A DNA stretch of 52,321 nt from the NCBI GenBank assembly GCA_934149155.1, contig CAKPDZ010000003.1, forward strand, positions 1 through 52,321. Reading direction: 5' to 3'. The translations under genes and the position numbers were made by a program. The notes under the pieces were generated by a model that saw nothing but the letters and a program-made list of their open reading frames with translations, did not search any database and had not been told where the DNA came from. The stretch's first letter is position 1. Each line of letters begins with the position of its first letter. The stretch comes from an uncultured Clostridia bacterium (GTDB lineage Bacteria > Bacillota > Clostridia > TANB77 > CAG-508). Positions 44,080 through 52,294 of the stretch are shown piece by piece.

Positions 44080-45266
44080 TGAAGTATAATGCAGTAACTG
44101 TAACACAGTTAAACAAATACTTAAAAGACAGATTTGATGAAGATGAAAACTTAGGAGCAATATTAGTAAAAGGAGAAATCTCCAATTTTAAAAACCATTA
44201 CACAGGACATCTATATTTTACATTAAAAGACGAAAATTCGTTAATAAAATGTATAATGTTTAAAAGCTATGCTGAAAGGCTAGCTTTTAAACCAAAAGAT
44301 GGAATGAAAGTAATGGTTTTTGGGTCTGTATCAGTATTTGAAAGAGATGGAGTATATCAAATATATGTAAAACAAATGATGGAAGATGGAATGGGAGACT
44401 TACATGAGCAATTTGAAAAATTAAAAGCTCAATTAGAATCAGAAGGATTATTTGATGAAGCACACAAAAAGCCGATTCCATTATATCCAAAAGTAGTAGG
44501 AGTATTAACATCACAAACAGGCGCAGTAATAAGAGATATAATAAATGTATCAACAAGAAGAAATCCTAATGTATATATACGATTATTACCAGTTCCAGTT
44601 CAAGGTCCTGGAGCGGCAGAGCAGATTGCAGAAAAAATTAAAATAATGAATGATCAAAAATTAGCAGATGTGCTTATAATTGGTAGAGGTGGAGGTTCAT
44701 TAGAAGACCTATGGCCATTTAATGAAGAGATAGTTGCAAGAGCGATATATCAATCTGAATTACCAATAATATCAGCAGTTGGACATGAAACAGATTTTAC
44801 AATTGCAGATTTTGTTGCAGACTTAAGAGCACCTACACCATCAGCTGCTGCAGAGTTGGCTGTTCCTGATGTGTATGAATTAAAACAAAAAATAAACAAT
44901 TACAAAAATAGGTATAGATTAGCTTTAAAAAAGAAAATAGAACTAATGAAACTAAGATATGAAAAATGTATGAAATCAAGAGTATTTACAGATTCTATGA
45001 GAAAAATTAGAGATATGGATGTTACATTAGATTCTTATGTTCAAAGATTAGAAAATAAAGTAAAGATAATACAAAAAGATAATAAATCATCATATGTAGA
45101 ATTAGTAACTAAATTAGATGCATTAAGTCCGTTAAAGACATTGTCTAGAGGTTATTCTTTAACAGAAAAAGATGACAAAATTGTTAAAAGTGCAAATGAG
45201 TTAAATAAAAATGATAAGGTGAAATTGAAATTTCATGATGGAGAAAAAGATGCATTAATTTGTTAA
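44079..45266 (+). CDS. xseA: Exodeoxyribonuclease VII large subunit
   Basis: Degrades single-stranded DNA with XseB. The 395-residue product has an OB fold ('ILVKGEISNFKNHYTGHLYF') and the catalytic region ('GVLTSQTGAVIRDIINV', 'IIGRGGGSLEDLWPFNEE', 'SAVGHETDFTIADFVADLRA', 'TPSAAAELAVP'), then a coiled coil and 'LSRGYSL'. The 3' part uses more GT-rich codons than the 5' part. xseB is separated from it by an unrelated gene. Confidence 0.96.
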   Translation: MKYNAVTVTQLNKYLKDRFDEDENLGAILVKGEISNFKNHYTGHLYFTLKDENSLIKCIMFKSYAERLAFKPKDGMKVMVFGSVSVFERDGVYQIYVKQMMEDGMGDLHEQFEKLKAQLESEGLFDEAHKKPIPLYPKVVGVLTSQTGAVIRDIINVSTRRNPNVYIRLLPVPVQGPGAAEQIAEKIKIMNDQKLADVLIIGRGGGSLEDLWPFNEEIVARAIYQSELPIISAVGHETDFTIADFVADLRAPTPSAAAELAVPDVYELKQKINNYKNRYRLALKKKIELMKLRYEKCMKSRVFTDSMRKIRDMDVTLDSYVQRLENKVKIIQKDNKSSYVELVTKLDALSPLKTLSRGYSLTEKDDKIVKSANELNKNDKVKLKFHDGEKDALIC

Positions 45267-45294
45267 TGGGAGATTCCCAAGAAAGGATGAAAGT

Positions 45295-45753
45295 ATGAAG
45301 AACCAACAACATATACTAACATTAATAATTGTATTAGCAGTAATAGGAATTGCAGTTTTAGTTTGTTCAATTATATATGATGAAAAAATAAAAGATAATA
45401 AAAAGGCAGTAGAAACAATAAGTCAACCAGAAAATGAAGAGAAAATAGAAGAAAGTTTACCAATTGATGAAGAAGATAATACTGTTGATACTGAAGAATC
45501 ACAAGATGATTATGTAGGAGAGGAAGAAAAAGAATCTCAAGAGCAAGTAAAAGAAGAACAAAAAGAATCAAAACAGACTGATGATGAGAAGGCTATAGAA
45601 CTTGCTAAAAAAGAGTGGGGAGATGATGATTCTGTATCATTTAGTATAGAGGAGAAAAAGGATACAAAAATCTATGTTGCAGTTAAAAGTGATGCAACTG
45701 TAATTCAGTGGTATGAAGTTAATACTAGTGATTGGACAATAAGCGAGTATTAA
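45295..45753 (+). CDS. Unknown membrane-anchored acidic protein between xseA and xseB
   Basis: The 152-residue protein has one N-terminal helix (about 8-28), a Glu/Asp/Gln-rich linker of about 65 residues, and a small C-terminal domain ('DEKAIELAKKEWGDDDSVSF', 'TKIYVAVKSDATVIQWYEV'). That domain resembles PepSY/YpmB-like folds, but I cannot name it. It is probably extracytoplasmic. It shares the reading direction and close spacing of the xse operon (29 and 16 bases). Confidence 0.75.
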   Translation: MKNQQHILTLIIVLAVIGIAVLVCSIIYDEKIKDNKKAVETISQPENEEKIEESLPIDEEDNTVDTEESQDDYVGEEEKESQEQVKEEQKESKQTDDEKAIELAKKEWGDDDSVSFSIEEKKDTKIYVAVKSDATVIQWYEVNTSDWTISEY

Positions 45754-45768
45754 GAAAGGAATGAAAAA

Positions 45769-45990
45769 ATGAGTAAAGATAATTTTGAAGAATCAATGAA
45801 AAAGCTAGAAAATATAGTTACAGAATTAGAAAATGGAAATTTGAATTTAGATGAATCAGTGCAAAAGTTTGAAGAAGGCATGAAAATAGCAAAACAATGT
45901 AACAATATTTTAGAAGATGCAGAAAAGAAGATAACTATACTTCTAGAAAAAGATGGAGAATTAAAAGAAGAAAATTTTGAAACAGAGTAG
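45769..45990 (+). CDS. xseB: Exodeoxyribonuclease VII small subunit
   Basis: The 73-residue helical-hairpin protein matches XseB ('NFEESMKKLENIVTELENGN', 'LNLDESVQKFEEGM', 'CNNILEDAEKKI'). It is required with XseA for activity. AAGGA precedes the ATG. Confidence 0.95.
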   Translation: MSKDNFEESMKKLENIVTELENGNLNLDESVQKFEEGMKIAKQCNNILEDAEKKITILLEKDGELKEENFETE

Positions 45991-46010
45991 ACAAAAGAGG
46001 GGAAAAGATA

Positions 46011-46451
46011 ATGAATAATTTGCAATTAGCAGTAACAAATAAATATTTATATGTGCCATTTTTACTATGGCTTTGCATACAAATTTTTAAAGTGATTTAT
46101 GATTTAGTAACGACTAAAAAATTTAATTTTAAAAGAATAATTGGAGCTGGAGGTATGCCAAGTTCACATTCTGCAGTTGTTACATGTTTAGCTACATTAG
46201 TTGGAAAAGCTGAAGGAACAGATAGTATAATGTTTGCAATGGCTACAATATTTGCATTAGTAGTAATGTATGATGCTGCAGGAGTTAGAAGAGCTGCTGG
46301 AAAACAAGCACATTTATTAAATAAAATTATAGAGACACCAGGACTTACAGGAGTTGAAGTTCAAGAAAGATTGGTAGAAGTATTAGGACATACACCATTA
46401 CAAGTTATAGTTGGAGCAACTCTTGGAATTGTTGTAGGTATATTGGCTTAA
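46011..46451 (+). CDS. Divergent PAP2 family membrane protein (DUF212)
   Basis: The 146-residue protein carries 'GAGGMPSSHSAVVTCLATLVG', 'MYDAAGVRRAAGKQA' and 'EVLGHTPLQVIVGATLGI', the signatures of the DUF212 group related to PAP2 phosphatases. It has about three to four helices. The substrate is unknown; a lipid phosphate is plausible. GAGGGG precedes the ATG. Confidence 0.9.
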   Translation: MNNLQLAVTNKYLYVPFLLWLCIQIFKVIYDLVTTKKFNFKRIIGAGGMPSSHSAVVTCLATLVGKAEGTDSIMFAMATIFALVVMYDAAGVRRAAGKQAHLLNKIIETPGLTGVEVQERLVEVLGHTPLQVIVGATLGIVVGILA

Positions 46452-46514
46452 ATATTATTTAGAATATAAGAAAATACTAAGTGAACAAATTTCTTAGAAA
46501 GGACTGTGATAAAA

Positions 46515-48179
46515 ATGACAGACATTGAAATTGCTAAAAATACAGAACTAAAGAAAATAACAGAAATTGCAGGGAAATTAGGAATTACAGAAGACGAAAT
46601 AGAAACATATGGAAAATATAAAGCTAAAATTTCTGGTAAATTATATAAAAAGATAAAAAATAAAGAAGATGGAAAATTGGTATTAGTAACAGCAATGAGT
46701 CCAACACCTCTAGGTGAAGGCAAAACAACAATATCAATATCAATTGCAGATGGACTTAGAAGAATTGGAGAAAATTCAATACTTGCATTAAGAGAGCCAT
46801 CATTAGGACCTGTATTTGGAGTAAAGGGAGGAGCAACAGGAGGCGGATATGCTCAAGTTGCACCAATGGAAGATATCAACCTTCATTTTACAGGAGATAT
46901 TCATGCGATAACATCTGCAAATAATTTATTATCAGCAATGATAGATAATCATATTTATCATGGAAATGAATTAGGCATTGAAAAAGTAGTATGGAAAAGA
47001 TGTGTAGATCTAAATGATAGACAATTAAGAAAAGTAAATACAGGGCTATCAGGAGAAAGCAAAATAGTTCCAAGAGAAGATGGTTTTGACATAACTGTAG
47101 CATCAGAAGTAATGGCAATTTTGTGCTTAGCTGAAGATATAGAAGATTTAAAAACAAGATTAGGAAATATTGTTATAGGATATAATAAGAAGGATGAACC
47201 TGTTTTTGCAAAAGACTTAAAAGCAGAAGGGGCAATGACAGTTTTATTAAAAGATGCAATAAAGCCTAATCTAGTACAAACTTTAGAACATACACCTGCT
47301 ATTATACATGGAGGTCCATTTGCAAATATAGCACATGGATGTAATTCAATAATTGCAACAAAAACTGCAATGAAACTTGCTGATTATACGATTACAGAGG
47401 CTGGATTTGGGGCAGACTTAGGGGCAGAAAAATTTTTAGATATCAAATGTAGAAAGGCAAATATCAAGCCAGATGTTGTGGTATGTGTGGCTACAATTAA
47501 AGCTTTAAAATATCATGGTGGAGCTTCAAAAGAAAGTATCTTAGAAGAGAATATGTCAGCATTAGAAAAAGGAATGAACAATCTATATAGACATATTGAT
47601 AATATTAGAGGAAAATTTGGTTTAAATATTATTGTTGCAATTAACAAATATAATACAGATCAAGAGAAAGAACTAGAATATGTTCAAAATGAGCTTGCTA
47701 AAAGAGAGATAGTCTCAAGTGTAGTAGAGAGCTGGGCTAAAGGTGGAGAAGGTGCAATTGATATATCTAAAAAGATTGTAGAAATTGTAAAAGATAAGCC
47801 AGAAAGATTTGAATATATATATGATTTAAATGAAACTATAGTAGAAAAAATTAATAAAGTTGCTATGAAGATTTATGGTGCAAAAGGTGTAATATATCCA
47901 GAAGAAGTTACTAAAAAGATAGAAAAGATTGAAGAAATGGGATATGGAAATTTACCAGTTTGCATAGCAAAAACACAATATTCATTTTCAGATAATGCAA
48001 AGAATTTAGAATGTGATGAACCATTTGAAATAAATATTAGAGATGTTGAATTAAAGGCTGGAGCTGGATTTATAGTAGTGCTAGCAGGTAAAATTATGAC
48101 TATGCCAGGACTACCTAAAATACCATCTGCTGAAAATATTGATATCGATGAAAATGGAGAAATTGTTGGGATTTTTTAA
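46515..48179 (+). CDS. fhs: Formate-tetrahydrofolate ligase
   Basis: ATP-dependent formation of 10-formyl-THF from formate, a step of one-carbon metabolism and of the Wood-Ljungdahl methyl branch. The 554-residue protein has 'MTDIEIAK', the P-loop-like 'SPTPLGEGKTTISI', 'EPSLGPVFGVKGGATGGGYA', 'FTGDIHAITSANNLL' and 'TEAGFGADLGAEKF'. The ATG at 46515 is chosen (AAAGGA 11 bases away); the GTG at 46506 is too close to it. No other Wood-Ljungdahl gene is present in the window. Confidence 0.96.
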   Translation: MTDIEIAKNTELKKITEIAGKLGITEDEIETYGKYKAKISGKLYKKIKNKEDGKLVLVTAMSPTPLGEGKTTISISIADGLRRIGENSILALREPSLGPVFGVKGGATGGGYAQVAPMEDINLHFTGDIHAITSANNLLSAMIDNHIYHGNELGIEKVVWKRCVDLNDRQLRKVNTGLSGESKIVPREDGFDITVASEVMAILCLAEDIEDLKTRLGNIVIGYNKKDEPVFAKDLKAEGAMTVLLKDAIKPNLVQTLEHTPAIIHGGPFANIAHGCNSIIATKTAMKLADYTITEAGFGADLGAEKFLDIKCRKANIKPDVVVCVATIKALKYHGGASKESILEENMSALEKGMNNLYRHIDNIRGKFGLNIIVAINKYNTDQEKELEYVQNELAKREIVSSVVESWAKGGEGAIDISKKIVEIVKDKPERFEYIYDLNETIVEKINKVAMKIYGAKGVIYPEEVTKKIEKIEEMGYGNLPVCIAKTQYSFSDNAKNLECDEPFEINIRDVELKAGAGFIVVLAGKIMTMPGLPKIPSAENIDIDENGEIVGIF

Positions 48180-48219
48180 AAGCAAAAGTAAATTAAGGAA
48201 CAATTTTTTTAAAAAAAAC

Positions 48220-48248
48220 TTGACAATGACGAGAATAGTGTGTAAAAT
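48220..48248 (+). promoter_or_regulatory. Promoter of the aspS T-box leader
   Basis: TTGACA (48220-48225), 17-base spacer, TAAAAT (48243-48248). Transcription would start near 48255. Confidence 0.75.
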
Positions 48249-48254
48249 ATAGCG

Positions 48255-48510
48255 TATAATAAATGAAAAACAAGAAATTAAATAAAAAGTTTGCGTTAAA
48301 ACAATGCAAAGCTATTAGAAGAAATGGAAAGAGAAAAAGGGTCACCGGCTGAAAGCCCTTTACAGTCAACCTAATAAGTGAAACACATTGGAGCAAAAAA
48401 GTAAGATAAAAAGAGGAAAATTTAGTTTATGAATTTTCAAGCTGGGTGGCACCGCGGAATTGATTCGTCCCTGCATTAATAAGAAATTATTAATGCAAGG
48501 GCGAATTTTT
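48255..48510 (+). ncRNA. T-box riboswitch upstream of aspS
   Basis: Stem I base CAATG (48301 region) pairs with CATTG (48386-48390), and TATTAG with CTAATA above it. The specifier-loop strand AGTGAAACA places AAC at 48382-48384, in the position of the GGC of the glyQS leader. The T-box motif GGGTGGCACCGCGG is at 48444-48457. A terminator follows: a 20-base stem 48463-48482/48487-48506, then T5. Uncharged tRNA would pair with the T-box to block the terminator and allow aspS transcription. Confidence 0.9.
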
Positions 48511-48512
48511 GA

Positions 48513-48549
48513 TTTTGCACAGATGGGACCGGTTCTCTAATGTGCAAAA
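48513..48549 (+). repeat. Dispersed palindromic element, copy C1
   Basis: A 9-bp perfect stem TTTTGCACA/TGTGCAAAA encloses the core GGGACCGGTTCTC. It lies between the T-box terminator and aspS. Confidence 0.9.
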
Positions 48550-48555
48550 TTAAAA

Positions 48556-48586
48556 TGCACAGCAGAGAACCGGTCCCATCTGTGCA
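48556..48586 (-). repeat. Dispersed palindromic element, copy C2 (inverted relative to C1)
   Basis: The reverse complement of the element with TGCACA/TGTGCA ends. Together C1 and C2 form a near-perfect 31-bp inverted repeat in the aspS leader, ending about 34 bases before the ATG. Confidence 0.9.
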
Positions 48587-48619
48587 AATAACGCAACTTT
48601 TGGAAGAAAAGAGGTAAAT

Positions 48620-50371
48620 ATGGAAGAATATAGAACACATAGTTGTAATGAAATAAGTTTAGAAGATGTAGGAAAAAAAGTAAGAATCGCAGGATGGGTA
48701 GAAACAATAAGAGACTTTGGAGGATTAGTATTTTTAGATATTAGAGATATGTATGGAATAACACAAGTTGTAACTTCTGGAAAAACAGAAGATGTAGATT
48801 TTGCATCACATATTCCAATTGAATCAACTGTTACAGTTTATGGAACAGTTCGTAAACGTGATGAAGAAACTATCAATACAAAAATCAAAACAGGTCTTGT
48901 AGAAATTCGTATAGAAGAAATTAAAGTATTAGGAAAAAGAACTAAAAATTTACCATTTGAAGTAAACGAAAATCAAGAAGTTCGTGAAGATCTAAGACTT
49001 AAATATAGATTTTTAGATTTAAGAAGTGAGAAGCTAAAAAATAATTTAATATTAAGAGCAAATGTAATTCAATTTTTAAGAAGTCAAATGATAGAACAAG
49101 GATTTTTAGAAGTACAAACTCCGATTTTGACAAGTTCGTCACCAGAAGGAGCAAGAGACTATTTAGTACCAAGCCGTTTACATCCAGGAAAATTCTATGC
49201 ATTACCACAAGCACCACAACAATTTAAACAATTGCTTATGGTATCTGGAATAGATAAATATTTCCAAATAGCACCATGCTTTAGAGATGAAGATGCTAGA
49301 GCAGATAGAGCTCCAGGTGAGTTTTATCAACTTGATATGGAAATGAGTTTTGCAACACAAGAAGATGTATTTAAGGCAATAGAACCTGTAATTTACAATA
49401 CATTTAAAAAATTTTCTGATAAAGAAATTTCATCTGCTCCATTTAAAAGAATAACATATAAAGAAGCAATGATTAAATACGGTTCAGATAAGCCAGACTT
49501 AAGAAATCCATTATTCATAATTGATTTGTCAGAATTCTTTAATAAATGTACATTCAAACCATTTATAAATAGAACAGTAAGAGCTATAAAAGTAAATGGA
49601 CATATGTCAAAAGGATTCCATGAAAAAATGCTAGGTTATGCTATGTCAATTGGAATGGGAGGACTTGGATATTTAGAAGTTCAAGAAGATTTGTCTTTTA
49701 AAGGACCGATAGACAAATTCATTCCAGAAGAATTGAAAAAAGAATTATTAAAAATTGCAGAATTGAAACAAGATGATACAATATTCTTTATTGCAGACAA
49801 TGAAAAGAGAGCAACAGAACTAGCAGGACAAATTAGAACTGAACTTGCAAAAAGATTAGAGTTAATAGATAATAGTAAATTTGAATTTTGTTGGATAGTA
49901 GACTTCCCGATGTTCGAAATTGATGAACATGATAAAATTCAATTTAGTCATAACCCTTTCTCAATGCCTCAAGGTGGATTAGACGCATTAGAAAATCAAA
50001 ATCCATTAGATATTTTAGCATATCAATATGATTTAGTATGTAATGGAATAGAATTATCTTCAGGAGCTGTAAGAAACCATGATATTAATATTATGCTAAA
50101 AGCATTTGGAATGGCAGGATACACAGAGGAAGAAGTAAGAACAAAATTCGGAGCATTGTATACAGCATTTCAATTTGGAGCTCCACCACATGCTGGAATT
50201 GCACCTGGAGTTGACAGAATGCTAATGTTATTAACTGATTCTGAAAGTATAAGAGAAGTTATTGCATTCCCTTTAAGTAGCAAAGCAGAAGATTTAATGA
50301 TGGGAGCACCAGGAAATGTAAACAAAGATCAACTTAGAGATGTACACATAAAAATAGATATTAAAAAATAA
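48620..50371 (+). CDS. aspS: Aspartyl-tRNA synthetase, bacterial type
   Basis: The 583-residue class IIb enzyme has an N-terminal OB anticodon-binding domain ('VRIAGWVETIRDFGG', 'VFLDIRD'), the flipping-loop 'ALPQAPQQFKQLLM', motif 2 'FRDEDARADRAPGEFYQLDM', the GAD insertion domain and motif 3 'GIAPGVDRMLMLL'. GAGGTAAAT precedes the ATG. The T-box specifier suggests it also serves tRNA-Asn (inference), making Asp-tRNA-Asn for a GatCAB amidotransferase. Confidence 0.97.
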   Translation: MEEYRTHSCNEISLEDVGKKVRIAGWVETIRDFGGLVFLDIRDMYGITQVVTSGKTEDVDFASHIPIESTVTVYGTVRKRDEETINTKIKTGLVEIRIEEIKVLGKRTKNLPFEVNENQEVREDLRLKYRFLDLRSEKLKNNLILRANVIQFLRSQMIEQGFLEVQTPILTSSSPEGARDYLVPSRLHPGKFYALPQAPQQFKQLLMVSGIDKYFQIAPCFRDEDARADRAPGEFYQLDMEMSFATQEDVFKAIEPVIYNTFKKFSDKEISSAPFKRITYKEAMIKYGSDKPDLRNPLFIIDLSEFFNKCTFKPFINRTVRAIKVNGHMSKGFHEKMLGYAMSIGMGGLGYLEVQEDLSFKGPIDKFIPEELKKELLKIAELKQDDTIFFIADNEKRATELAGQIRTELAKRLELIDNSKFEFCWIVDFPMFEIDEHDKIQFSHNPFSMPQGGLDALENQNPLDILAYQYDLVCNGIELSSGAVRNHDINIMLKAFGMAGYTEEEVRTKFGALYTAFQFGAPPHAGIAPGVDRMLMLLTDSESIREVIAFPLSSKAEDLMMGAPGNVNKDQLRDVHIKIDIKK

Positions 50372-50381
50372 GATGAATAAG

Positions 50382-50428
50382 AACCTCTAACTTAGAAATA
50401 CTAATAGTACTTTTAATAGGAGGTTTTT
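50382..50428 (+). promoter_or_regulatory. gpr leader able to sequester its Shine-Dalgarno
   Basis: AACCTC (50382-50387) is complementary to GAGGTT (50420-50425), which includes the AGGAGG Shine-Dalgarno. A short inner pairing (AATACT with AGTACTTTT) may extend it. Hairpin plus T5 also looks terminator-like for aspS. Confidence 0.35.
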
Positions 50429-51361
50429 ATGTATAATTTTAGAACGGATTTAGCCTTAGAGAGAAGAGATATTTATAAAAAGGCAAATAATTTAAAACAA
50501 ATTGATGGTGTAGAAAGTACAGAAGAAGAAATAAATGAAAAACTCAAAGTAACAAGAGTTAAAATTACAAATCAAAATGGAGAAAAAGCAATAGGAAAGC
50601 CTATAGGAAATTATGTAACAATAGATGTTAAAAAACTGAAAATAGCAGAAGATGAAGATATTCAAAAAGCTTCAGACATAGTTGCAAATGAGCTAAGGAA
50701 AATAATAGATATCCATACAGATAAGCAAGGAGACATACTAGTGGTGGGATTAGGAAACATATATGTAACGCCAGATGCATTAGGACCTAAAGTAATAAAT
50801 GAAATAGATGTTACAAGACATATAATAAAATATTTACCGCAATATGTTGATGAAGGAACAAGACCAGTCAGTGCAATATCTCCAGGTGTTTTAGGAACTA
50901 CAGGAATTGAAACAGTAGAAATTTTGAAAGGTATTGTAGATAATATTCATCCTAAACTATTAATCGTAATAGATGCATTAGCATCTAGGAGCATTGATAG
51001 AATAAGTAGTACAATTCAGATTTCTGATACCGGAATTGTTCCAGGAGCAGGTGTTGGAAATACTAGACAAGAAATTAGTAAAAATACATTAGGAATACCT
51101 GTTGTAGCACTTGGGATTCCAACAGTTGTAGAACTTGCTACTCTTGTGTCAGATGGTATTGATATTTTTATTGATAGATTACAGGAAAAAGCGGAGTCTA
51201 ATGAATATTTAAATAAGCTTCAGCAAAATGATAAGTATGAAGAGGTTAAAGAGGCTCTTAATGTTGGCGATTATAATATGATTGTTACTCCTAAAGAGAT
51301 TGATGATTTGATTGAGAATATGAAAGATATTGTGGCTAGAGGTATTAATTTTGCTGTGTAA
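50429..51361 (+). CDS. gpr: Germination protease (GPR endopeptidase)
   Basis: Starts degradation of small acid-soluble proteins during spore germination. The 310-residue zymogen has the N-terminal propeptide with 'YNFRTDLALE', the typical self-cleavage region, 'DILVVGLGNIYVTPDALGP', 'SAISPGVLGTTGIET' and 'VIDALASRSIDRISSTIQIS'. It is normally made in the forespore under sigma-G. The last third uses more GTT/GCT/GAG codons than the rest. Confidence 0.95.
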   Translation: MYNFRTDLALERRDIYKKANNLKQIDGVESTEEEINEKLKVTRVKITNQNGEKAIGKPIGNYVTIDVKKLKIAEDEDIQKASDIVANELRKIIDIHTDKQGDILVVGLGNIYVTPDALGPKVINEIDVTRHIIKYLPQYVDEGTRPVSAISPGVLGTTGIETVEILKGIVDNIHPKLLIVIDALASRSIDRISSTIQISDTGIVPGAGVGNTRQEISKNTLGIPVVALGIPTVVELATLVSDGIDIFIDRLQEKAESNEYLNKLQQNDKYEEVKEALNVGDYNMIVTPKEIDDLIENMKDIVARGINFAV

Positions 51362-51387
51362 ATATTTTTCTTATTTGATCTGAAATA

Positions 51388-51582
51388 ACTCACACTTAAA
51401 AGCAAATATAATCTTTGCATTGTGCTACTCGGCTTATTACAAACAGTAAGAAATTCTAATTTATTTTGTGGCACCCTTCCACTCTCGTGAACTCTTTCCA
51501 CAAAATTGCATAGAATTTCTAGATGTTTTCCATGCACATTCGTAACTTCATTTAAAGATTATATTTGCTTTTAGGTGTGACT
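51388..51582. mobile_element. MITE-like element with 29-bp terminal inverted repeats and nested palindromes
   Basis: 51388-51416 and 51554-51582 are inverted repeats matching at 27 of 29 positions (arm contains TAAAAGCAAATATAATCTTT). Inside are AGAAATTCTA/TAGAATTTCT and TTTTGTGG/CCACAAAA, both perfect. It has no ORF and fills most of the gap 51362-51705. The sequence is unlike the element at 42094-42247. Confidence 0.65.
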
Positions 51583-51637
51583 TTTAATAAATAATTAAGA
51601 AAAATATATAGTAAAAAAAATATAATAATGCTATAAT

Positions 51638-51668
51638 AAGACCATACAAAATGAGTATGGTCTTTTTT
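51638..51668 (+). terminator. Terminator between the MITE-like element and the DUF4116 gene
   Basis: AAGACCATAC (51638-51647) pairs with GTATGGTCTT (51655-51664), followed by TTTT. It lies 38 bases before the DUF4116 ATG and just downstream of TATAAT-like sequences, so it could be a leader attenuator or the gpr terminator. Confidence 0.75.
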
Positions 51669-51705
51669 ATAAACGAAAATAAAAGGGAAGGAGAGAAGAA
51701 ACTAG

Positions 51706-52242
51706 ATGCCAGAAAGAATAGAAATAACAAAAATGAAGCAAAACTCAGAAAATAGAGAATATGTAATAGAAAATGTAAAACAAGAAGGAGCATTATTAGA
51801 ATTTGCAAGTGAAGAACTAAGAGATGATAAAGAAGTCGTATTAGAAGCAATACATAACAACCCAGAAGCACTAGAATTTGCAAGTGACAGATTAAAAGGA
51901 GACAGACAAGTAGTATATGACTCTGTTAGTAAAGTAGGATGGACATATTGTTATGCACAAGAAAATTTATTAGAAGATAAAGAACTATTAATGTCAGGTT
52001 TAAAAGTAACAGGACAAATATTATATTATGCAGCGCCAGATATGAGAGATGATAAAGATGTTGTAGAGGAAGCCGTGGAAAACAAACCGATTATAATCAA
52101 ATATGCGAGTGGCAGACTTAGAGAAGATAAAGAGATTGGCTTGAATGCAATGAAAGTTAATAAAAAATGTTATGAATTTTTAGGACCAAATTTAAAACAA
52201 GATGAAGATATATTGAAAATAAAAAATGGTGAAATAGAATAG
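51706..52242 (+). CDS. DUF4116 repeat protein
   Basis: The 178-residue protein consists of about four to five alpha-helical repeats, each of the form '(L/I)xxASxxLRxDKEVVxEAxxxN' ('LEFASEELRDDKEVVLEA', 'LEFASDRLKGDRQVVYDS', 'LYYAAPDMRDDKDVVEEA', 'IKYASGRLREDKEIGLNA'). DUF4116 repeats form leucine-rich-like superhelices of unknown function, common in gut bacteria and protists. GGAAGGAGAG precedes the ATG at 51706. It is followed at once by palindromic copies D1 and D2. Confidence 0.85.
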   Translation: MPERIEITKMKQNSENREYVIENVKQEGALLEFASEELRDDKEVVLEAIHNNPEALEFASDRLKGDRQVVYDSVSKVGWTYCYAQENLLEDKELLMSGLKVTGQILYYAAPDMRDDKDVVEEAVENKPIIIKYASGRLREDKEIGLNAMKVNKKCYEFLGPNLKQDEDILKIKNGEIE

Positions 52243-52260
52243 AACAAAAAAGTACCATTC

Positions 52261-52293
52261 TTGGGACAAAACAGAACCGGTCCCAAATGTGCA
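52261..52293 (-). repeat. Dispersed palindromic element, copy D1 (reverse orientation)
   Basis: It contains GAACCGGTCCC followed by AAATGTGCA. The left arm has changed to TTGGGAC, which can pair perfectly with GTCCCAA (52280-52286). The flank AAAAAAGTACCATTCT (52246-52259 region) is the reverse complement of the flank of copy B2. Confidence 0.8.
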
Positions 52294-52294
52294 G

